DNA of 64,000 bases from Blastococcus sp. CPCC 205250 (GTDB lineage: Bacteria; Actinomycetota; Actinomycetes; Mycobacteriales; Geodermatophilaceae), in assembly GCF_019799925.1 (NCBI RefSeq), contig NZ_JABGCG010000001.1:1-64000 (forward strand). Direction: 5' to 3'. The notes below the pieces were generated by a model. It was not told where the DNA came from, ran no database searches, and was given only the letters and a program-made list of their open reading frames with translations. Positions 34,874 to 46,590 of the stretch are shown piece after piece. The translations under genes were made by a program, and so were the position numbers. Positions within the stretch are counted from its first letter, which is position 1, and each line of letters begins with the position of its first letter.

Positions 34874-35299
34874 GTGGGCGTCCGGCGGCGGGTGGCCCGG
34901 GGGAGGGTGGTCGGGCTGCGGGTGGCCCGGCTCCGGCTCCGTGGCCAGGCCGGCATGGTCACGGCCGAGACCGCGGTGGTGCTCCCGGTGCTGCTGCTGG
35001 TCCTGGCCGGCGCGATCGCCGCACTCACGGTCGTGGGCGCGCACCTGCGCTGCCTGGACGCCGCACGGGAGGGCGCCCGTGCCGCCGCTCGGGGCGATGA
35101 CGCCGCCGAGGTGCGGGCGGTGGCCGCCCGGGCCGCCCCCGAGGGAGCGACGACGACCGTGGCGCTGGCCGAGGGCAGGGTCGAGGTGACGGTCACGGCC
35201 GAGGTCGCGCCGCTCGGGCCGGTGTCGCCGGCGGTGGAGGTCAGCGCGAGCGCGGTCGCGGAGCTGGAACCGGGGGCGGTGCCGGCGGTGTCCGGATGA
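34874..35299 (+). CDS. TadE-like minor pilin/pseudopilin
   Basis: A 141-residue protein with one membrane helix after a basic start: GQAGMVTAETAVVLPVLLLV contains the Glu typical of TadE (ETAVVLP), followed by AGAIAALTVVGAHLRCLDAA and AREGARAAARG. GTG 34874 lies three bases after the pilin stop. Its own stop overlaps the next gene by four bases. It probably forms part of the pilus base or a minor subunit. Confidence 0.85.
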   Translation: MGVRRRVARGRVVGLRVARLRLRGQAGMVTAETAVVLPVLLLVLAGAIAALTVVGAHLRCLDAAREGARAAARGDDAAEVRAVAARAAPEGATTTVALAEGRVEVTVTAEVAPLGPVSPAVEVSASAVAELEPGAVPAVSG

Positions 35300-37077
35300 G
35301 TGCCGGCCGCACCGTCCCCGGCGGGGAACGGGGCTCGGCGACGGTGTGGGTCATCGCCCTCGGCGGCGTCCTCGCGGGGATCGGGCTGGCCGCCGTCCTC
35401 GTCGGCGCCGCGGTCACCGCCCGCCACCGGGCCACGGCCGCGGCGGACCTGGCCGCGCTGGCCGGCGCGGGCCGGGCGGTCGTGGGCGATCCCGCGGCCT
35501 GCGCCGTCGCGGCGGAGGTGGCGCAGGCCAACGGGGCGTCCCTGCACTCGTGTGCGGTCGGCGGCGGCGCGGTCGTGGCCGTGTCCGTCGAGGTCGCGGT
35601 GCGGCTGGGACCGCTGGGCACCCGCCACGCCCGGGCCGATGCCCGCGCCGGTCCCGTGGCCCCCGGCGCGGAGTCAGAAGACGAGGTCGTCCACGGCCTC
35701 GGCGGTGCCGGGGCGGGTGCCGTCGCCGACCGCGTCGGTCGGGCCCACCCCGGCGTCGTCCACCCCGGCGTCGCGCTCGGCGGGCTCCGCGACCTCGTCC
35801 CCGGGGCGCTGTCCGGTGGCATCGCCGTCCGGCGTCCCGTGCAGACCGGTGCGGTCCTCGGCGGCGGCGAGCTCGTCGAGCACCACGTCCAGGACGCGCA
35901 CGGCGCCGGCCTTGTCCAGGGGGTCGTTGCCGTTGCCGCACTTGGGCGACTGCACGCAGGAGGGGCAGCCGCTCTCGCACTCGCAGCTCGCGATGGTCGC
36001 GCGGGTCGCCTGCAGCCACCGCCGCAGGACGGCGAACCCCCGCTCGGCGAAGCCAGCACCGCCCGGGTGGCCGTCGTAGACGAAGATCGTCGCCGCGCCG
36101 GTGTCCGGGTGGACCGCCGTGGACAGGCCGCCGAGGTCCCAGCGGTCGCAGGTCGCCAGCAGCGGCAGGATCCCGATCGCGGCGTGCTCGGCGGCGTGCA
36201 GTGCACCGGGCAGCGTCGCGTCGTCCACCTCGGCGTGGTCGATCGCCCGCTCGTCGAGCGTCAGCCAGACCGCGCGGGTGCGCAGCTGGCGGGGCGGGAG
36301 GTCCAGCGGGAACTCGGCGAGGACCTCGCCGCTGCCCTGACGCCGGCGCTGGTAGGCGACCACCTGGTTGACCACGTCGACGACGCCGGTGTGGGCGGTG
36401 ACCGTGCGCAGCCGGCGCGACCGGTCGACGTCCACCACCGACAGGTCCGTGACGTCGCGTGCCACGGTGGTCCACTCCGGGGACTCCGGGTGCACCACCG
36501 CGCAGGCGTCGTCGACGTCGAACTCGTCCACCACGAAGGTCTCGCCGCGGTGCACGTACAGCGCACCGGTGTGCACGGTCGAGTGGGCGGCCCCCCCGTC
36601 GACGGTGCCCAGCAGCCGTCCGGTGGCTCCCTCGATGATCGACACCGGTGCCAGGCCGTCGCCGCGGATGTCCACGTCGGGCCGCCCGCGCCCGGCCCAG
36701 TACCAGCCGGTCGGCCGCCGCCGGAGGAGTCCCTCGGCGACGAGTTCCTCCACCCGCGCCTCGGCCACGGCGCCCCCGAAGTCGGCCAGGTCGGCCGGCA
36801 CGAGGGGGAGTTCCGCCGCGGCACAGCACAGCTGCGGACCGAGCACGTACGGGTTGCTCGGGTCGGTGACCGTCGCCTCCACGGGCCGGCCGAACACCGC
36901 GCGCGGGTGGTGGGCGAGGTAGTGGTCCAGCGGGTCGTCCCGGGCCACGAAGACGACCAGCGACTCCCGCTGGGCCCGGCCGGCGCGGCCCGCCTGCTGC
37001 CACAGCGAGGCCAGCGTCCCGGGGTAGCCGGCGAGCACCACGGCGTCCAGGCCGGCGATGTCGATGCCGAGCTCTAG
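35296..37077 (+). CDS. TadG/Rv3654c-like pilus-assembly protein with abnormal read-through 3' end
   Basis: ATG 35296 overlaps the TadE stop. The first ~125 residues are family-typical: ERGSATVWVIALGGVLAGIG, a membrane helix, then ARHRATAAADLAALAGAGRA and a Cys pair (DPAACAVA ... LHSCAVGG). Homologues normally end near 'ARAGPVAPG' (about 35665). Here no stop occurs in any of the three forward frames there, and this frame runs on to 37077, 1.4 kb antisense to the helicase. The added ~470 residues have no family character. A lost stop codon or an error is likely. Confidence 0.45.
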   Translation: MSAGRTVPGGERGSATVWVIALGGVLAGIGLAAVLVGAAVTARHRATAAADLAALAGAGRAVVGDPAACAVAAEVAQANGASLHSCAVGGGAVVAVSVEVAVRLGPLGTRHARADARAGPVAPGAESEDEVVHGLGGAGAGAVADRVGRAHPGVVHPGVALGGLRDLVPGALSGGIAVRRPVQTGAVLGGGELVEHHVQDAHGAGLVQGVVAVAALGRLHAGGAAALALAARDGRAGRLQPPPQDGEPPLGEASTARVAVVDEDRRRAGVRVDRRGQAAEVPAVAGRQQRQDPDRGVLGGVQCTGQRRVVHLGVVDRPLVERQPDRAGAQLAGREVQRELGEDLAAALTPALVGDHLVDHVDDAGVGGDRAQPARPVDVHHRQVRDVACHGGPLRGLRVHHRAGVVDVELVHHEGLAAVHVQRTGVHGRVGGPPVDGAQQPSGGSLDDRHRCQAVAADVHVGPPAPGPVPAGRPPPEESLGDEFLHPRLGHGAPEVGQVGRHEGEFRRGTAQLRTEHVRVARVGDRRLHGPAEHRARVVGEVVVQRVVPGHEDDQRLPLGPAGAARLLPQRGQRPGVAGEHHGVQAGDVDAEL

Positions 37078-38238
37078 GGCGTTGGTCGTCGCCACCCCGA
37101 GCAGCTGACCGGAGGAGAGGGAGCGCTCGAGCTCCCGGCGTTCCTCGGGCAGGTAGCCGCCGCGGTAGGAGTCGACCCGCGCGGCCAGGTCGGCGCGCCC
37201 GCGCTCGACGAGCACCCGCCGCGCCTGGTCGGCGACCGACTCCGCGCTGCGCCGCGAGCGGACGAACGCCAGGGTGCGTGCCTCCCGCTCCACCAGGTCG
37301 GCGAGCAGGGATGCGGTGTCGTGGGCGGCCGATCGGCGCAGTGGTGCGCCGTGCTCGCCCAGCCGTTCGGTCAGCGGCGGCTCCCACAGCGCGAACGTGG
37401 CCCCCGGGCGCGGCGAGCCGTCGTCGGTCACGGCGACGACGGGCCCGCCCACCAGCCGCCCGGCCGCTCCGGCGGGGTCGCTGACGGTGGCCGAGGCCAG
37501 CACGAACACCGGCTCGGCGCCGTAACGGCGGCAGATCCGGCGCAGGCGGCGGAGCACGTGCCCCACGTGCGAGCCGAACACGCCCCGGTAGGCGTGGCAC
37601 TCGTCGACGACGACGTAGGCCACCCGGCGCAGCGTGGAGGACCACTTCTGGTGGGCCGGCAGCACGCCGCGGTGCAGCATGTCCGGGTTGGTGACGATCC
37701 ACCGCGAGTGCCGGCGGACCCAGTCGCGCTCCTCGCCGGGGGTGTCGCCGTCGTAGGCCGCGGGGCGCACCGAGGGGTCGGCCAGCGCGGCCACCGACGC
37801 CAGCTGATCGCGGGCCAGCGCCTTGGTGGGCGCCAGGTAGAGCACGCACGCGCGGTCGTCCTCGGCCAGCCGGCTCAGTGCGGGCAGTTGGTAGGCCAGC
37901 GACTTGCCCGAGGCGGTGCCGGTCGCGACGACCACCGACGTCCCGTCGTGCGCGAGCTGCGCGGCCTCGACCTGGTGCCGGTACGGCGCGCGCACGCCCT
38001 GCTCCTCCAGCCGCCGGCGCAGGTCCGGGGCCACCCACCCCGGCCACGGCAGCGTGCGGCTCTCCCGCACGGGCAGCCGGTGCACGTGGGTGACCGGGTG
38101 CTCCTCCTCCGGCGTGCCGGCCAACAGGTCGTCGAGGAGGTCGGCGCCGGGCAGCACCCCGACCGGTGCGGCACGCCCCTCGGGACCGGGGTCCGTGCCG
38201 GGAGGGGGAGCCGGCCGGACCGGGTGGAGCGTGGTCAC
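35674..38238 (-). CDS. DEAD/DEAH-box helicase with DUF1998, MrfA/Hrq1-type
   Basis: An 854-residue superfamily 2 helicase. Motif I is VVVATGTASGKSLAYQLPAL, motif II VVDECHAYRGVFGSH, motif III VLASATVSDP, and motif VI WQQAGRAGRAQRESLVVFVA. The C-terminal DUF1998 part has the four-cysteine cluster CECESGCPSCVQSPKCGNGN that marks MrfA, a mitomycin-repair helicase, and the Hrq1 group. A role in repair of cross-links is inferred. It converges on the Tad operon, a neighbourhood common in actinobacteria. GTG 38238 start. Confidence 0.92.
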   Translation of the reverse strand: MTTLHPVRPAPPPGTDPGPEGRAAPVGVLPGADLLDDLLAGTPEEEHPVTHVHRLPVRESRTLPWPGWVAPDLRRRLEEQGVRAPYRHQVEAAQLAHDGTSVVVATGTASGKSLAYQLPALSRLAEDDRACVLYLAPTKALARDQLASVAALADPSVRPAAYDGDTPGEERDWVRRHSRWIVTNPDMLHRGVLPAHQKWSSTLRRVAYVVVDECHAYRGVFGSHVGHVLRRLRRICRRYGAEPVFVLASATVSDPAGAAGRLVGGPVVAVTDDGSPRPGATFALWEPPLTERLGEHGAPLRRSAAHDTASLLADLVEREARTLAFVRSRRSAESVADQARRVLVERGRADLAARVDSYRGGYLPEERRELERSLSSGQLLGVATTNALELGIDIAGLDAVVLAGYPGTLASLWQQAGRAGRAQRESLVVFVARDDPLDHYLAHHPRAVFGRPVEATVTDPSNPYVLGPQLCCAAAELPLVPADLADFGGAVAEARVEELVAEGLLRRRPTGWYWAGRGRPDVDIRGDGLAPVSIIEGATGRLLGTVDGGAAHSTVHTGALYVHRGETFVVDEFDVDDACAVVHPESPEWTTVARDVTDLSVVDVDRSRRLRTVTAHTGVVDVVNQVVAYQRRRQGSGEVLAEFPLDLPPRQLRTRAVWLTLDERAIDHAEVDDATLPGALHAAEHAAIGILPLLATCDRWDLGGLSTAVHPDTGAATIFVYDGHPGGAGFAERGFAVLRRWLQATRATIASCECESGCPSCVQSPKCGNGNDPLDKAGAVRVLDVVLDELAAAEDRTGLHGTPDGDATGQRPGDEVAEPAERDAGVDDAGVGPTDAVGDGTRPGTAEAVDDLVF

Positions 38239-38458
38239 CCCTCCACTGTCACACCTCCCGGCAACCCCGACGGCGGACGGGTGGTCGTGGAGTCGGCACA
38301 GCGCGTAACGGTCCGGCTCCGGGACTACCGGAACCAGGTGTGATCTGGCTTACACTCGCGCGGCGTCCGGGCTGGTGGACCGACCCGCCGGCCGGGCGAG
38401 ACCTCCGCCGTCCGGGGCGCGTGTGTCCCGGCAGTCGCTGACCGCTGGGAGGAACCAC

Positions 38459-40720
38459 ATGCCGGAGACCGCTCTGTCGGGCGGGGACGTGGCGCTGGTC
38501 GTCGTCGTCCTCGCCATCTCCCTCGCCGCCCTGGCGTTCGCCGCCTACCTGGTCCGGGCCGTCATGGCCGCCGACCAGGGGACGACGACCATGCGGGACA
38601 TCGCCCGGGCGGTGCAGGAAGGCGCAGCGGCCTACCTGCGCAGACAGTTCCGCACCCTCGCGGTGTTCGCCGTCGTGGTCTTCCTCCTGCTCATCGTGCT
38701 GCCCGTCGCCGAGGGCGGCTGGGGCACCAAGCTCGGGCGGGCGGTCTTCTTCCTCGTCGGCGCGCTGTTCTCCGCGGCCGTCGGCTTCATCGGCATGACG
38801 CTCGCGACCCGCGGCAACGTCCGGGTGGCCGCGGCCGCGCGTGGCGGCGGGTACGTGCCGGCCTTCCGCATCGCCTACCGCACCGGCGGCGTCGTCGGGA
38901 TGATCACCATCGGCCTCGGCCTGTTCGGCGCCGCCCTGGCGCTGTTGCTCTTCGACGAGACCGCCCCCGTGGTGCTGGAGGGCTTCGGCTTCGGCGGAGC
39001 GCTGCTGGCCATGTTCATGCGCGTCGGCGGCGGCATCTTCACCAAGGCCGCCGACGTCGGGGCCGACCTGGTCGGCAAGGTCGAGGCGGGCATCCCCGAG
39101 GACGACCCGCGCAACGCCGCCACCATCGCCGACAACGTGGGCGACAACGTCGGCGACTGCGCGGGCATGGCCGCCGACCTCTTCGAGTCCTACGCCGTCA
39201 CGCTGGTGGCCGCGCTGATCCTCGGCCAGGTGTTCCTGGGCGCCGACGGCATGGTCTTCCCGCTGGTCGTGGCCGCCATCGGCGTGATCGCCTCGGTCGT
39301 CGGGGTGCTCACCAGCAACCCGGGGCGCAACGACTCCAGCGGTCTGGCGCCGATCAACCGGGGGTTCTTCACCTCGGCCGTCGTCTCGCTGGTCCTGGTG
39401 GCGGCCGCGTCGTTCACCGTCCTGCCCAGCGTCGCCGACCTCGAGGACACCGTGGTCAGCCCGCAGGTGCTCGGCTTCCTGTCCGTCCTCGTCGGCATCG
39501 TGCTGGCCGCGGCGATCCAGCAGCTCACCGGCTACTTCACCGAGACCTCGCGCAAGCCGGTCAAGGACGTCGGCCGCAGCTCGCTCACCGGCCCGGCCAC
39601 GGTCATCCTCTCGGGCATCTCCCTGGGCCTGGAGAGCGCGGTCTACGCGGCGCTGCTCATCGGCGGCGCGGTGTACCTGGCCTTCCTCATCGGCGGCGGC
39701 GCGGCCCTGTACGCGGTGGCCCTCGCCGGCTGCGGACTCCTCACCACCGCCGGCGTCATCGTCTCCATGGACACCTTCGGCCCGGTCAGCGACAACGCCC
39801 AGGGCATCGCGGAGATGTCGGGCGACATCGACGAGGAGGGGGCGCGGGTCCTCACCGACCTCGACGCGGTCGGGAACACCACCAAGGCCATCACCAAGGG
39901 CATCGCGATCGCCACGGCCGTGCTCGCCGCGACGGCGCTGTTCGGCAGCTACAACGCCCAGGTGCAGGTGGCGCTGGCCGAGGCCGGCTCCAGCCTCGGC
40001 GACGCCTTCAGCCTCGTGAACCCGAACAACATCGTCGGCGCGCTGCTCGGTGCCGCGGTGGTGTTCCTGTTCAGCGGTCTGCTGATCAGCGCGGTGTCGC
40101 GTGCGGCGGGGCGCGTCGTGTTCGAGGTGCGGGAGCAGTTCCGCACCCACCCCGGGATCATGGACTTCAGCGAGCGGCCCGACTACAGCCGCGTCGTCGA
40201 CATCTGCACCAAGGACTCCCTGCGCGAGCTGGCCACGCCGGGCCTCATGGCGGTCCTCGCGCCGGTCGCCGTCGGCTTCGGCCTCGGAGTGGGTCCGCTG
40301 GCCGCCTACCTGGTCGGGGCCATCGCCGCGGGCACCCTCATGGCGGTGTTCCTCGCCAACTCCGGCGGCGCCTGGGACAACGCCAAGAAGATGGTCGAGG
40401 ACGGCGCCCACGGCGGGAAGGGCAGCGAGGCGCACGCCGCGACCGTCATCGGCGACACGGTCGGCGACCCGTTCAAGGACACCGCCGGACCGGCGATCAA
40501 CCCGCTCATCAAGGTCATGAACCTGGTGGCCCTGATCATCTCCCCGGCCGTGGTGAGCCTGTCGTTCGGCGAGGACGCGAACACCGGCATCCGGGTGCTC
40601 ATCGCCCTCGCCGCGACCGCGGTGATCGTGGCGGCCGTCGTCGTCTCCAAGCGGCGGTCCGTGGTGGTCGGCGGTGCGAGCACCGAGACCTCCGGCGAGC
40701 TGACCACGACCGCTCCCTGA
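38459..40720 (+). CDS. hppA: K+-independent H+-translocating membrane pyrophosphatase
   Basis: A 753-residue protein with ~16 membrane helices that couples PPi hydrolysis to proton export. The substrate site is DVGADLVGKVEAGIPEDDPR followed by NVGDNVGDCAGMAADLFESY. GNTTKAITKG contains Lys476 where K+-dependent enzymes have Ala, so the K+-independent, H+-pumping type is predicted. Late GDTVGDPFKDTAGPAINPLI is also a hallmark. GGGAGG-like GGGAGGAACCAC precedes ATG 38459. The 220-base upstream gap holds a TACACT -10-like box at 38351-38356 and nothing else recognised. Confidence 0.96.
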   Translation: MPETALSGGDVALVVVVLAISLAALAFAAYLVRAVMAADQGTTTMRDIARAVQEGAAAYLRRQFRTLAVFAVVVFLLLIVLPVAEGGWGTKLGRAVFFLVGALFSAAVGFIGMTLATRGNVRVAAAARGGGYVPAFRIAYRTGGVVGMITIGLGLFGAALALLLFDETAPVVLEGFGFGGALLAMFMRVGGGIFTKAADVGADLVGKVEAGIPEDDPRNAATIADNVGDNVGDCAGMAADLFESYAVTLVAALILGQVFLGADGMVFPLVVAAIGVIASVVGVLTSNPGRNDSSGLAPINRGFFTSAVVSLVLVAAASFTVLPSVADLEDTVVSPQVLGFLSVLVGIVLAAAIQQLTGYFTETSRKPVKDVGRSSLTGPATVILSGISLGLESAVYAALLIGGAVYLAFLIGGGAALYAVALAGCGLLTTAGVIVSMDTFGPVSDNAQGIAEMSGDIDEEGARVLTDLDAVGNTTKAITKGIAIATAVLAATALFGSYNAQVQVALAEAGSSLGDAFSLVNPNNIVGALLGAAVVFLFSGLLISAVSRAAGRVVFEVREQFRTHPGIMDFSERPDYSRVVDICTKDSLRELATPGLMAVLAPVAVGFGLGVGPLAAYLVGAIAAGTLMAVFLANSGGAWDNAKKMVEDGAHGGKGSEAHAATVIGDTVGDPFKDTAGPAINPLIKVMNLVALIISPAVVSLSFGEDANTGIRVLIALAATAVIVAAVVVSKRRSVVVGGASTETSGELTTTAP

Positions 40721-40727
40721 CGTCACG

Positions 40728-40768
40728 CCCCGGATCCTGCGGCGACGGGGGCGCCGCGGGATCCGGGG
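40728..40768. terminator. 17-bp stem-loop after hppA
   Basis: CCCCGGATCCTGCGGCG (40728-40744) pairs with 40752-40768 around a seven-base loop, with one G-T wobble. It begins eight bases after the hppA stop and should end its transcript. Confidence 0.8.
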
Positions 40769-40891
40769 TGCGGCGGGTTGTGGACGGCGCCGGCCGGTGT
40801 GGACGGCCGGGGCGCCGGTGGGGCCGGTCCTCCCTAACGTGCCGCGGCGCCGGTCCGTGCGGGCCGGCTCCGTCCGCCGGGAGGTCGCCTC

Positions 40892-41207
40892 GTGTCCGAC
40901 AGCATCGCCGTCCAGTTCGCCACCCTCGAGCACCTGGCCGAGGAGCTCGGCGTGCTGGGTGCCGAGCTCGCCGCGGAGGCCGACCTCTGCCGGTCGGCGA
41001 CCGCCACCATCGGCACCGCGATCGACGGCGAGGCCGGCGCCCGCGCCGGCGAGCTGGGCACCTCCTGGGCGGGCGTGGTGGACCTGCTGGGCCAGGGGGT
41101 CGGCGGTGGGGCAGAGCCTGCGGGCCGCGGTGCAGTCCTACCGGGTGCACGAGGCGGCCCTGGCCGACCGCCACCTGTACGCGGCGGCCGGGGTGCCGGT
41201 CCCGTGA
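40892..41207 (+). pseudogene. WXG100-like small protein with an apparent +1 frameshift
   Basis: GTG 40892 starts a helical protein whose WAG motif (residues 59-61, TSWAGVVDLLGQG) fits the WXG100 family of type VII secretion substrates. In the G5 tract at about 41094-41098 the coding sense jumps by one base: removing one G gives AVGQSLRAAVQSYRVHEAAL ... AGVPVP and a TGA at 41205-41207, overlapping the GTG of the next gene by four bases. As written the frame instead runs into the hydrolase gene, making a false 615-residue fusion. The intact protein would be about 104 residues. Strong GGGAGG ribosome site upstream. Confidence 0.65.
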
Positions 41208-42739
41208 GCACCTCGACGCTGGTGTCCCTCGCGTCCTGGGACCCCCGGATGCTCGGCAACGCGGTCGGCACCCTGGGCGCGGTCGGTGAGCGGCTGGTGT
41301 CCTGGCGGGCCCGGGTGGAGGACGTCGGCCGGACCCTCGAGGCGACCGAGTGCTGGGAGGGCCCCGCGGGTCAGGCGGCCGCGGGCGCGCTGCGCCGGGT
41401 GTCCGGCGTCGTCACGGAGGTCACCGCCGTGCTGACCCGGTCCCTCGTCGACGCCGACCGCATGGTGGTGGCCGCCCGCACCGCGAGCGACCTGGCCGGC
41501 GAGGCCCTGGCGGCAGCAGCGGCGATCCCGGCCGTCCTGGACGACCGCGGCGAGCTGGGCCCGCTGCCGGCCGTGCCGCTGGGCTCCTCAGCCGACCCGG
41601 CGCAGGCGCTGGAGCAGCAGTACGACGCGGCCGCCGAGCAGGCACAGGCGGCGGCGCGGGTGACCGAGTGGGCCCGCGGGGCGCTGCAGTCGGCCGACCA
41701 GGCCGCCGCGGCCGCCGCCGACGCGGTCGCCGTCCTCGGCGGGAGCCTGGGGACCGCCGGCGGGTCCGTGCCCGCGGGCTACCTGGACCTGGTGGCGCAC
41801 GTCGGGCCCGGGACGGCCGCGCCGGTCCCGCCACCGCCCGACCCGCCGGGCGTGGCCGCCTGGTGGGCGGCCATGTCCGAGGAGCAGCGGCGGCGCTGGA
41901 TCGAGGACTCACCGGGCCTGGTCGGGGTGCTCGACGGCGTGCCCGCGTGGGCGCGGGACCAGGCCAACCGCCTGGTCCTCGACCGCGTGCTGCCCGGCGA
42001 CCCGGGGTTCGCGGTCGCGGTGGCGACGGCGAACGAGATCCGGGCCCGCGAGGAGGCCGGCGCGGTCGTCCAGTTGTACGAGTTCGCGCCGCGCCACGAG
42101 CTCGTGGCGCTCGTCCTCGGGGACCTCGACACCGCCGACGCCGTCGGCCTCGTCGTCCCCGGGGTGGGCAACGACCCGGTCGAGGACCTCGACGACGTCA
42201 CCGGCGACGCGGCCGCGGTAGCGGGCGCCGCCATGGCCGCGGCGCCCGGCCTCGCGGTCGCCACCGTGGCCTACCTCGGATACCGGCCGCCGTCGCGGCT
42301 GGACGACGGGCTGGCGGGAGCGGCGGCCCGCACCGGGGGAGTCGCGCTGGACCGGGCGCTCGACGGCATCGCCGCGACGCGCACGGCCGACGCAGCCCGG
42401 GTCACGGTGGTCGCCCACAGCTACGGCACCGTGGCGACCGACCGGGCGGCGGACGCCCCCGGCGCGCTGGCGGCCGACGCCGTGGTGCTGCTGGGCAGTC
42501 CCGGGGTCGACAACGACCGCGCCGGCTTCGCGGTGGACGAGGTGTACGAGGCCTCGGCGGGGGCGGACCCGATCACCTGGCTCGAGCTCCACGGCGGCCA
42601 GACCTGGGACCCGGACACCGGACTGGACGCCGTCCCACTCCCGACCGAGGCCGACATGACGCACGTCGACTACCTCGACCCGGGCCGCCCGACGCTGCAG
42701 GCGATCGGGGAGGTGGTGGCCGGCACCCACGACGGGTGA
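41204..42739 (+). CDS. WXG-domain alpha/beta hydrolase (DUF1023 family)
   Basis: A 511-residue protein. Residues 1 to ~170 are helical with a WEG motif at 51-53 (ATECWEGPAGQAAAGALRR), again WXG-like. The C-terminal half is the DUF1023 hydrolase: AVGLVVPGVGNDPVEDLDDV, then nucleophile elbow VTVVAHSYGTVATDRAA with Ser406, and a late THVDYLDPG with the likely His. It overlaps the upstream WXG100 gene by four bases. It may be a surface or secreted lipase/esterase or toxin-like effector exported as a pair; no ESX machinery is in the window. Confidence 0.75.
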   Translation: MSTSTLVSLASWDPRMLGNAVGTLGAVGERLVSWRARVEDVGRTLEATECWEGPAGQAAAGALRRVSGVVTEVTAVLTRSLVDADRMVVAARTASDLAGEALAAAAAIPAVLDDRGELGPLPAVPLGSSADPAQALEQQYDAAAEQAQAAARVTEWARGALQSADQAAAAAADAVAVLGGSLGTAGGSVPAGYLDLVAHVGPGTAAPVPPPPDPPGVAAWWAAMSEEQRRRWIEDSPGLVGVLDGVPAWARDQANRLVLDRVLPGDPGFAVAVATANEIRAREEAGAVVQLYEFAPRHELVALVLGDLDTADAVGLVVPGVGNDPVEDLDDVTGDAAAVAGAAMAAAPGLAVATVAYLGYRPPSRLDDGLAGAAARTGGVALDRALDGIAATRTADAARVTVVAHSYGTVATDRAADAPGALAADAVVLLGSPGVDNDRAGFAVDEVYEASAGADPITWLELHGGQTWDPDTGLDAVPLPTEADMTHVDYLDPGRPTLQAIGEVVAGTHDG

Positions 42740-42925
42740 GCCGGGGAACACCGCGCCCGCGCCGTCCATTGGACGGGGTGTCGGCGCGCCCACGCACGGT
42801 CGCCACCCGGTGTCGTACCGGGGTCGTGGCCTACCGTGGCCTCGCCGAGGGCGGACGAGCGATCCGGCGTCCCCCGGCGTCGCGACGCCGGAGCCCGCAG
42901 CCAGAGCACCACCGACAGGAGCACC

Positions 42926-45805
<2,880 letters not shown>

Positions 45806-45812
45806 GGCGGCC

Positions 45813-46574
45813 GTGACCGACCCGTTGGACCCGGCCGCCTGGCAGGCGCGCCGAACGTCGTTCGGGTCGGTCGCGGCCGACTACGCCGCGCTGCGGCCGG
45901 GCTACCCGGCCGACGTGGTGCGTTTCCTGCTCGACGTCCGTCCGCTGCGGGTGCTCGACCTGGGTGCCGGCACGGGCCTGCTCACCGAGGTGCTGCTGGC
46001 CGCCGGGCACGAGGTCGTCGCCGTCGACCCGTCGGCGGCGATGCTCGGCCAGCTGCAGGCCCGGCTGCCGCAGGTGCAGGCGGTGCCCGGTGGGGCGGAG
46101 GCGATCCCCGTGCCCGACCGCTCCGTCGACGCGGTGGTCGCCGGCCAGGCCGCGCACTGGTTCGAGCCCGACCGGGCGGCCGCCGAGCTGCGTCGGGTGC
46201 TGCGGCCGCGCGGCGTGGTCGGCCTGGTCTGGAACACCCGCGACGAGTCGGTGCCGTGGGTGCGCGCGCTGGGGGAGGCCCTGGCCGCCGAGGCCCGCGG
46301 GCACGAGGCCGACCAGGGGGTGGTCGAGGCCTTCGCCCGGGCGCTGCCGGCGCGGGTCACGCGAGTGCGCTCCTCGGTCGTGCAGCGGGTCACCCCCGGA
46401 CAGGTGGTCGCCGGCATCGGCACGCGCAGCTACGTCGCGACGATGCACCCCGCGGCCCGGGAGGCATTCCTGGCCGGGCTGCGCGACCTGCTGGCGCGCC
46501 ACCCCGACACCCGTGGCCGGTCCGTGCTGGACCTGCCGTACCGCACCGACGCCTACCGGCTCGTCCCGGCCTGA
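45813..46574 (+). CDS. Class I SAM-dependent methyltransferase
   Basis: A 253-residue Methyltransf_11-type enzyme. SAM motif I is VLDLGAGTGLLTEVLLAAG, motif II HEVVAVDPSAAMLGQL, and RSVDAVVAGQAAHWFEPDRA the post-motif. N-terminal FGSVAADYAALRPGYP is typical of a frequent actinobacterial group. GTG start seven bases after the topA stop, so it probably rides on the topA transcript. Substrate unknown. Confidence 0.85.
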   Translation: MTDPLDPAAWQARRTSFGSVAADYAALRPGYPADVVRFLLDVRPLRVLDLGAGTGLLTEVLLAAGHEVVAVDPSAAMLGQLQARLPQVQAVPGGAEAIPVPDRSVDAVVAGQAAHWFEPDRAAAELRRVLRPRGVVGLVWNTRDESVPWVRALGEALAAEARGHEADQGVVEAFARALPARVTRVRSSVVQRVTPGQVVAGIGTRSYVATMHPAAREAFLAGLRDLLARHPDTRGRSVLDLPYRTDAYRLVPA

Positions 46575-46590
46575 CGGCCTCGGTGGCCCC

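Noticed and set aside
38239..38458. Gap upstream of hppA examined for a riboswitch or small RNA
   Set aside because: Only a weak TACACT promoter-like box and short GC hairpins were seen; nothing recognisable as a structured RNA.
40892..42739. Single 615-codon gene joining the WXG100 protein and the hydrolase
   Set aside because: The middle (residues ~70-104) reads as Gly/Arg-rich noise, while the alternative frame restores a helical end and a 4-base stop-start overlap, so two genes with a frame break are more likely.
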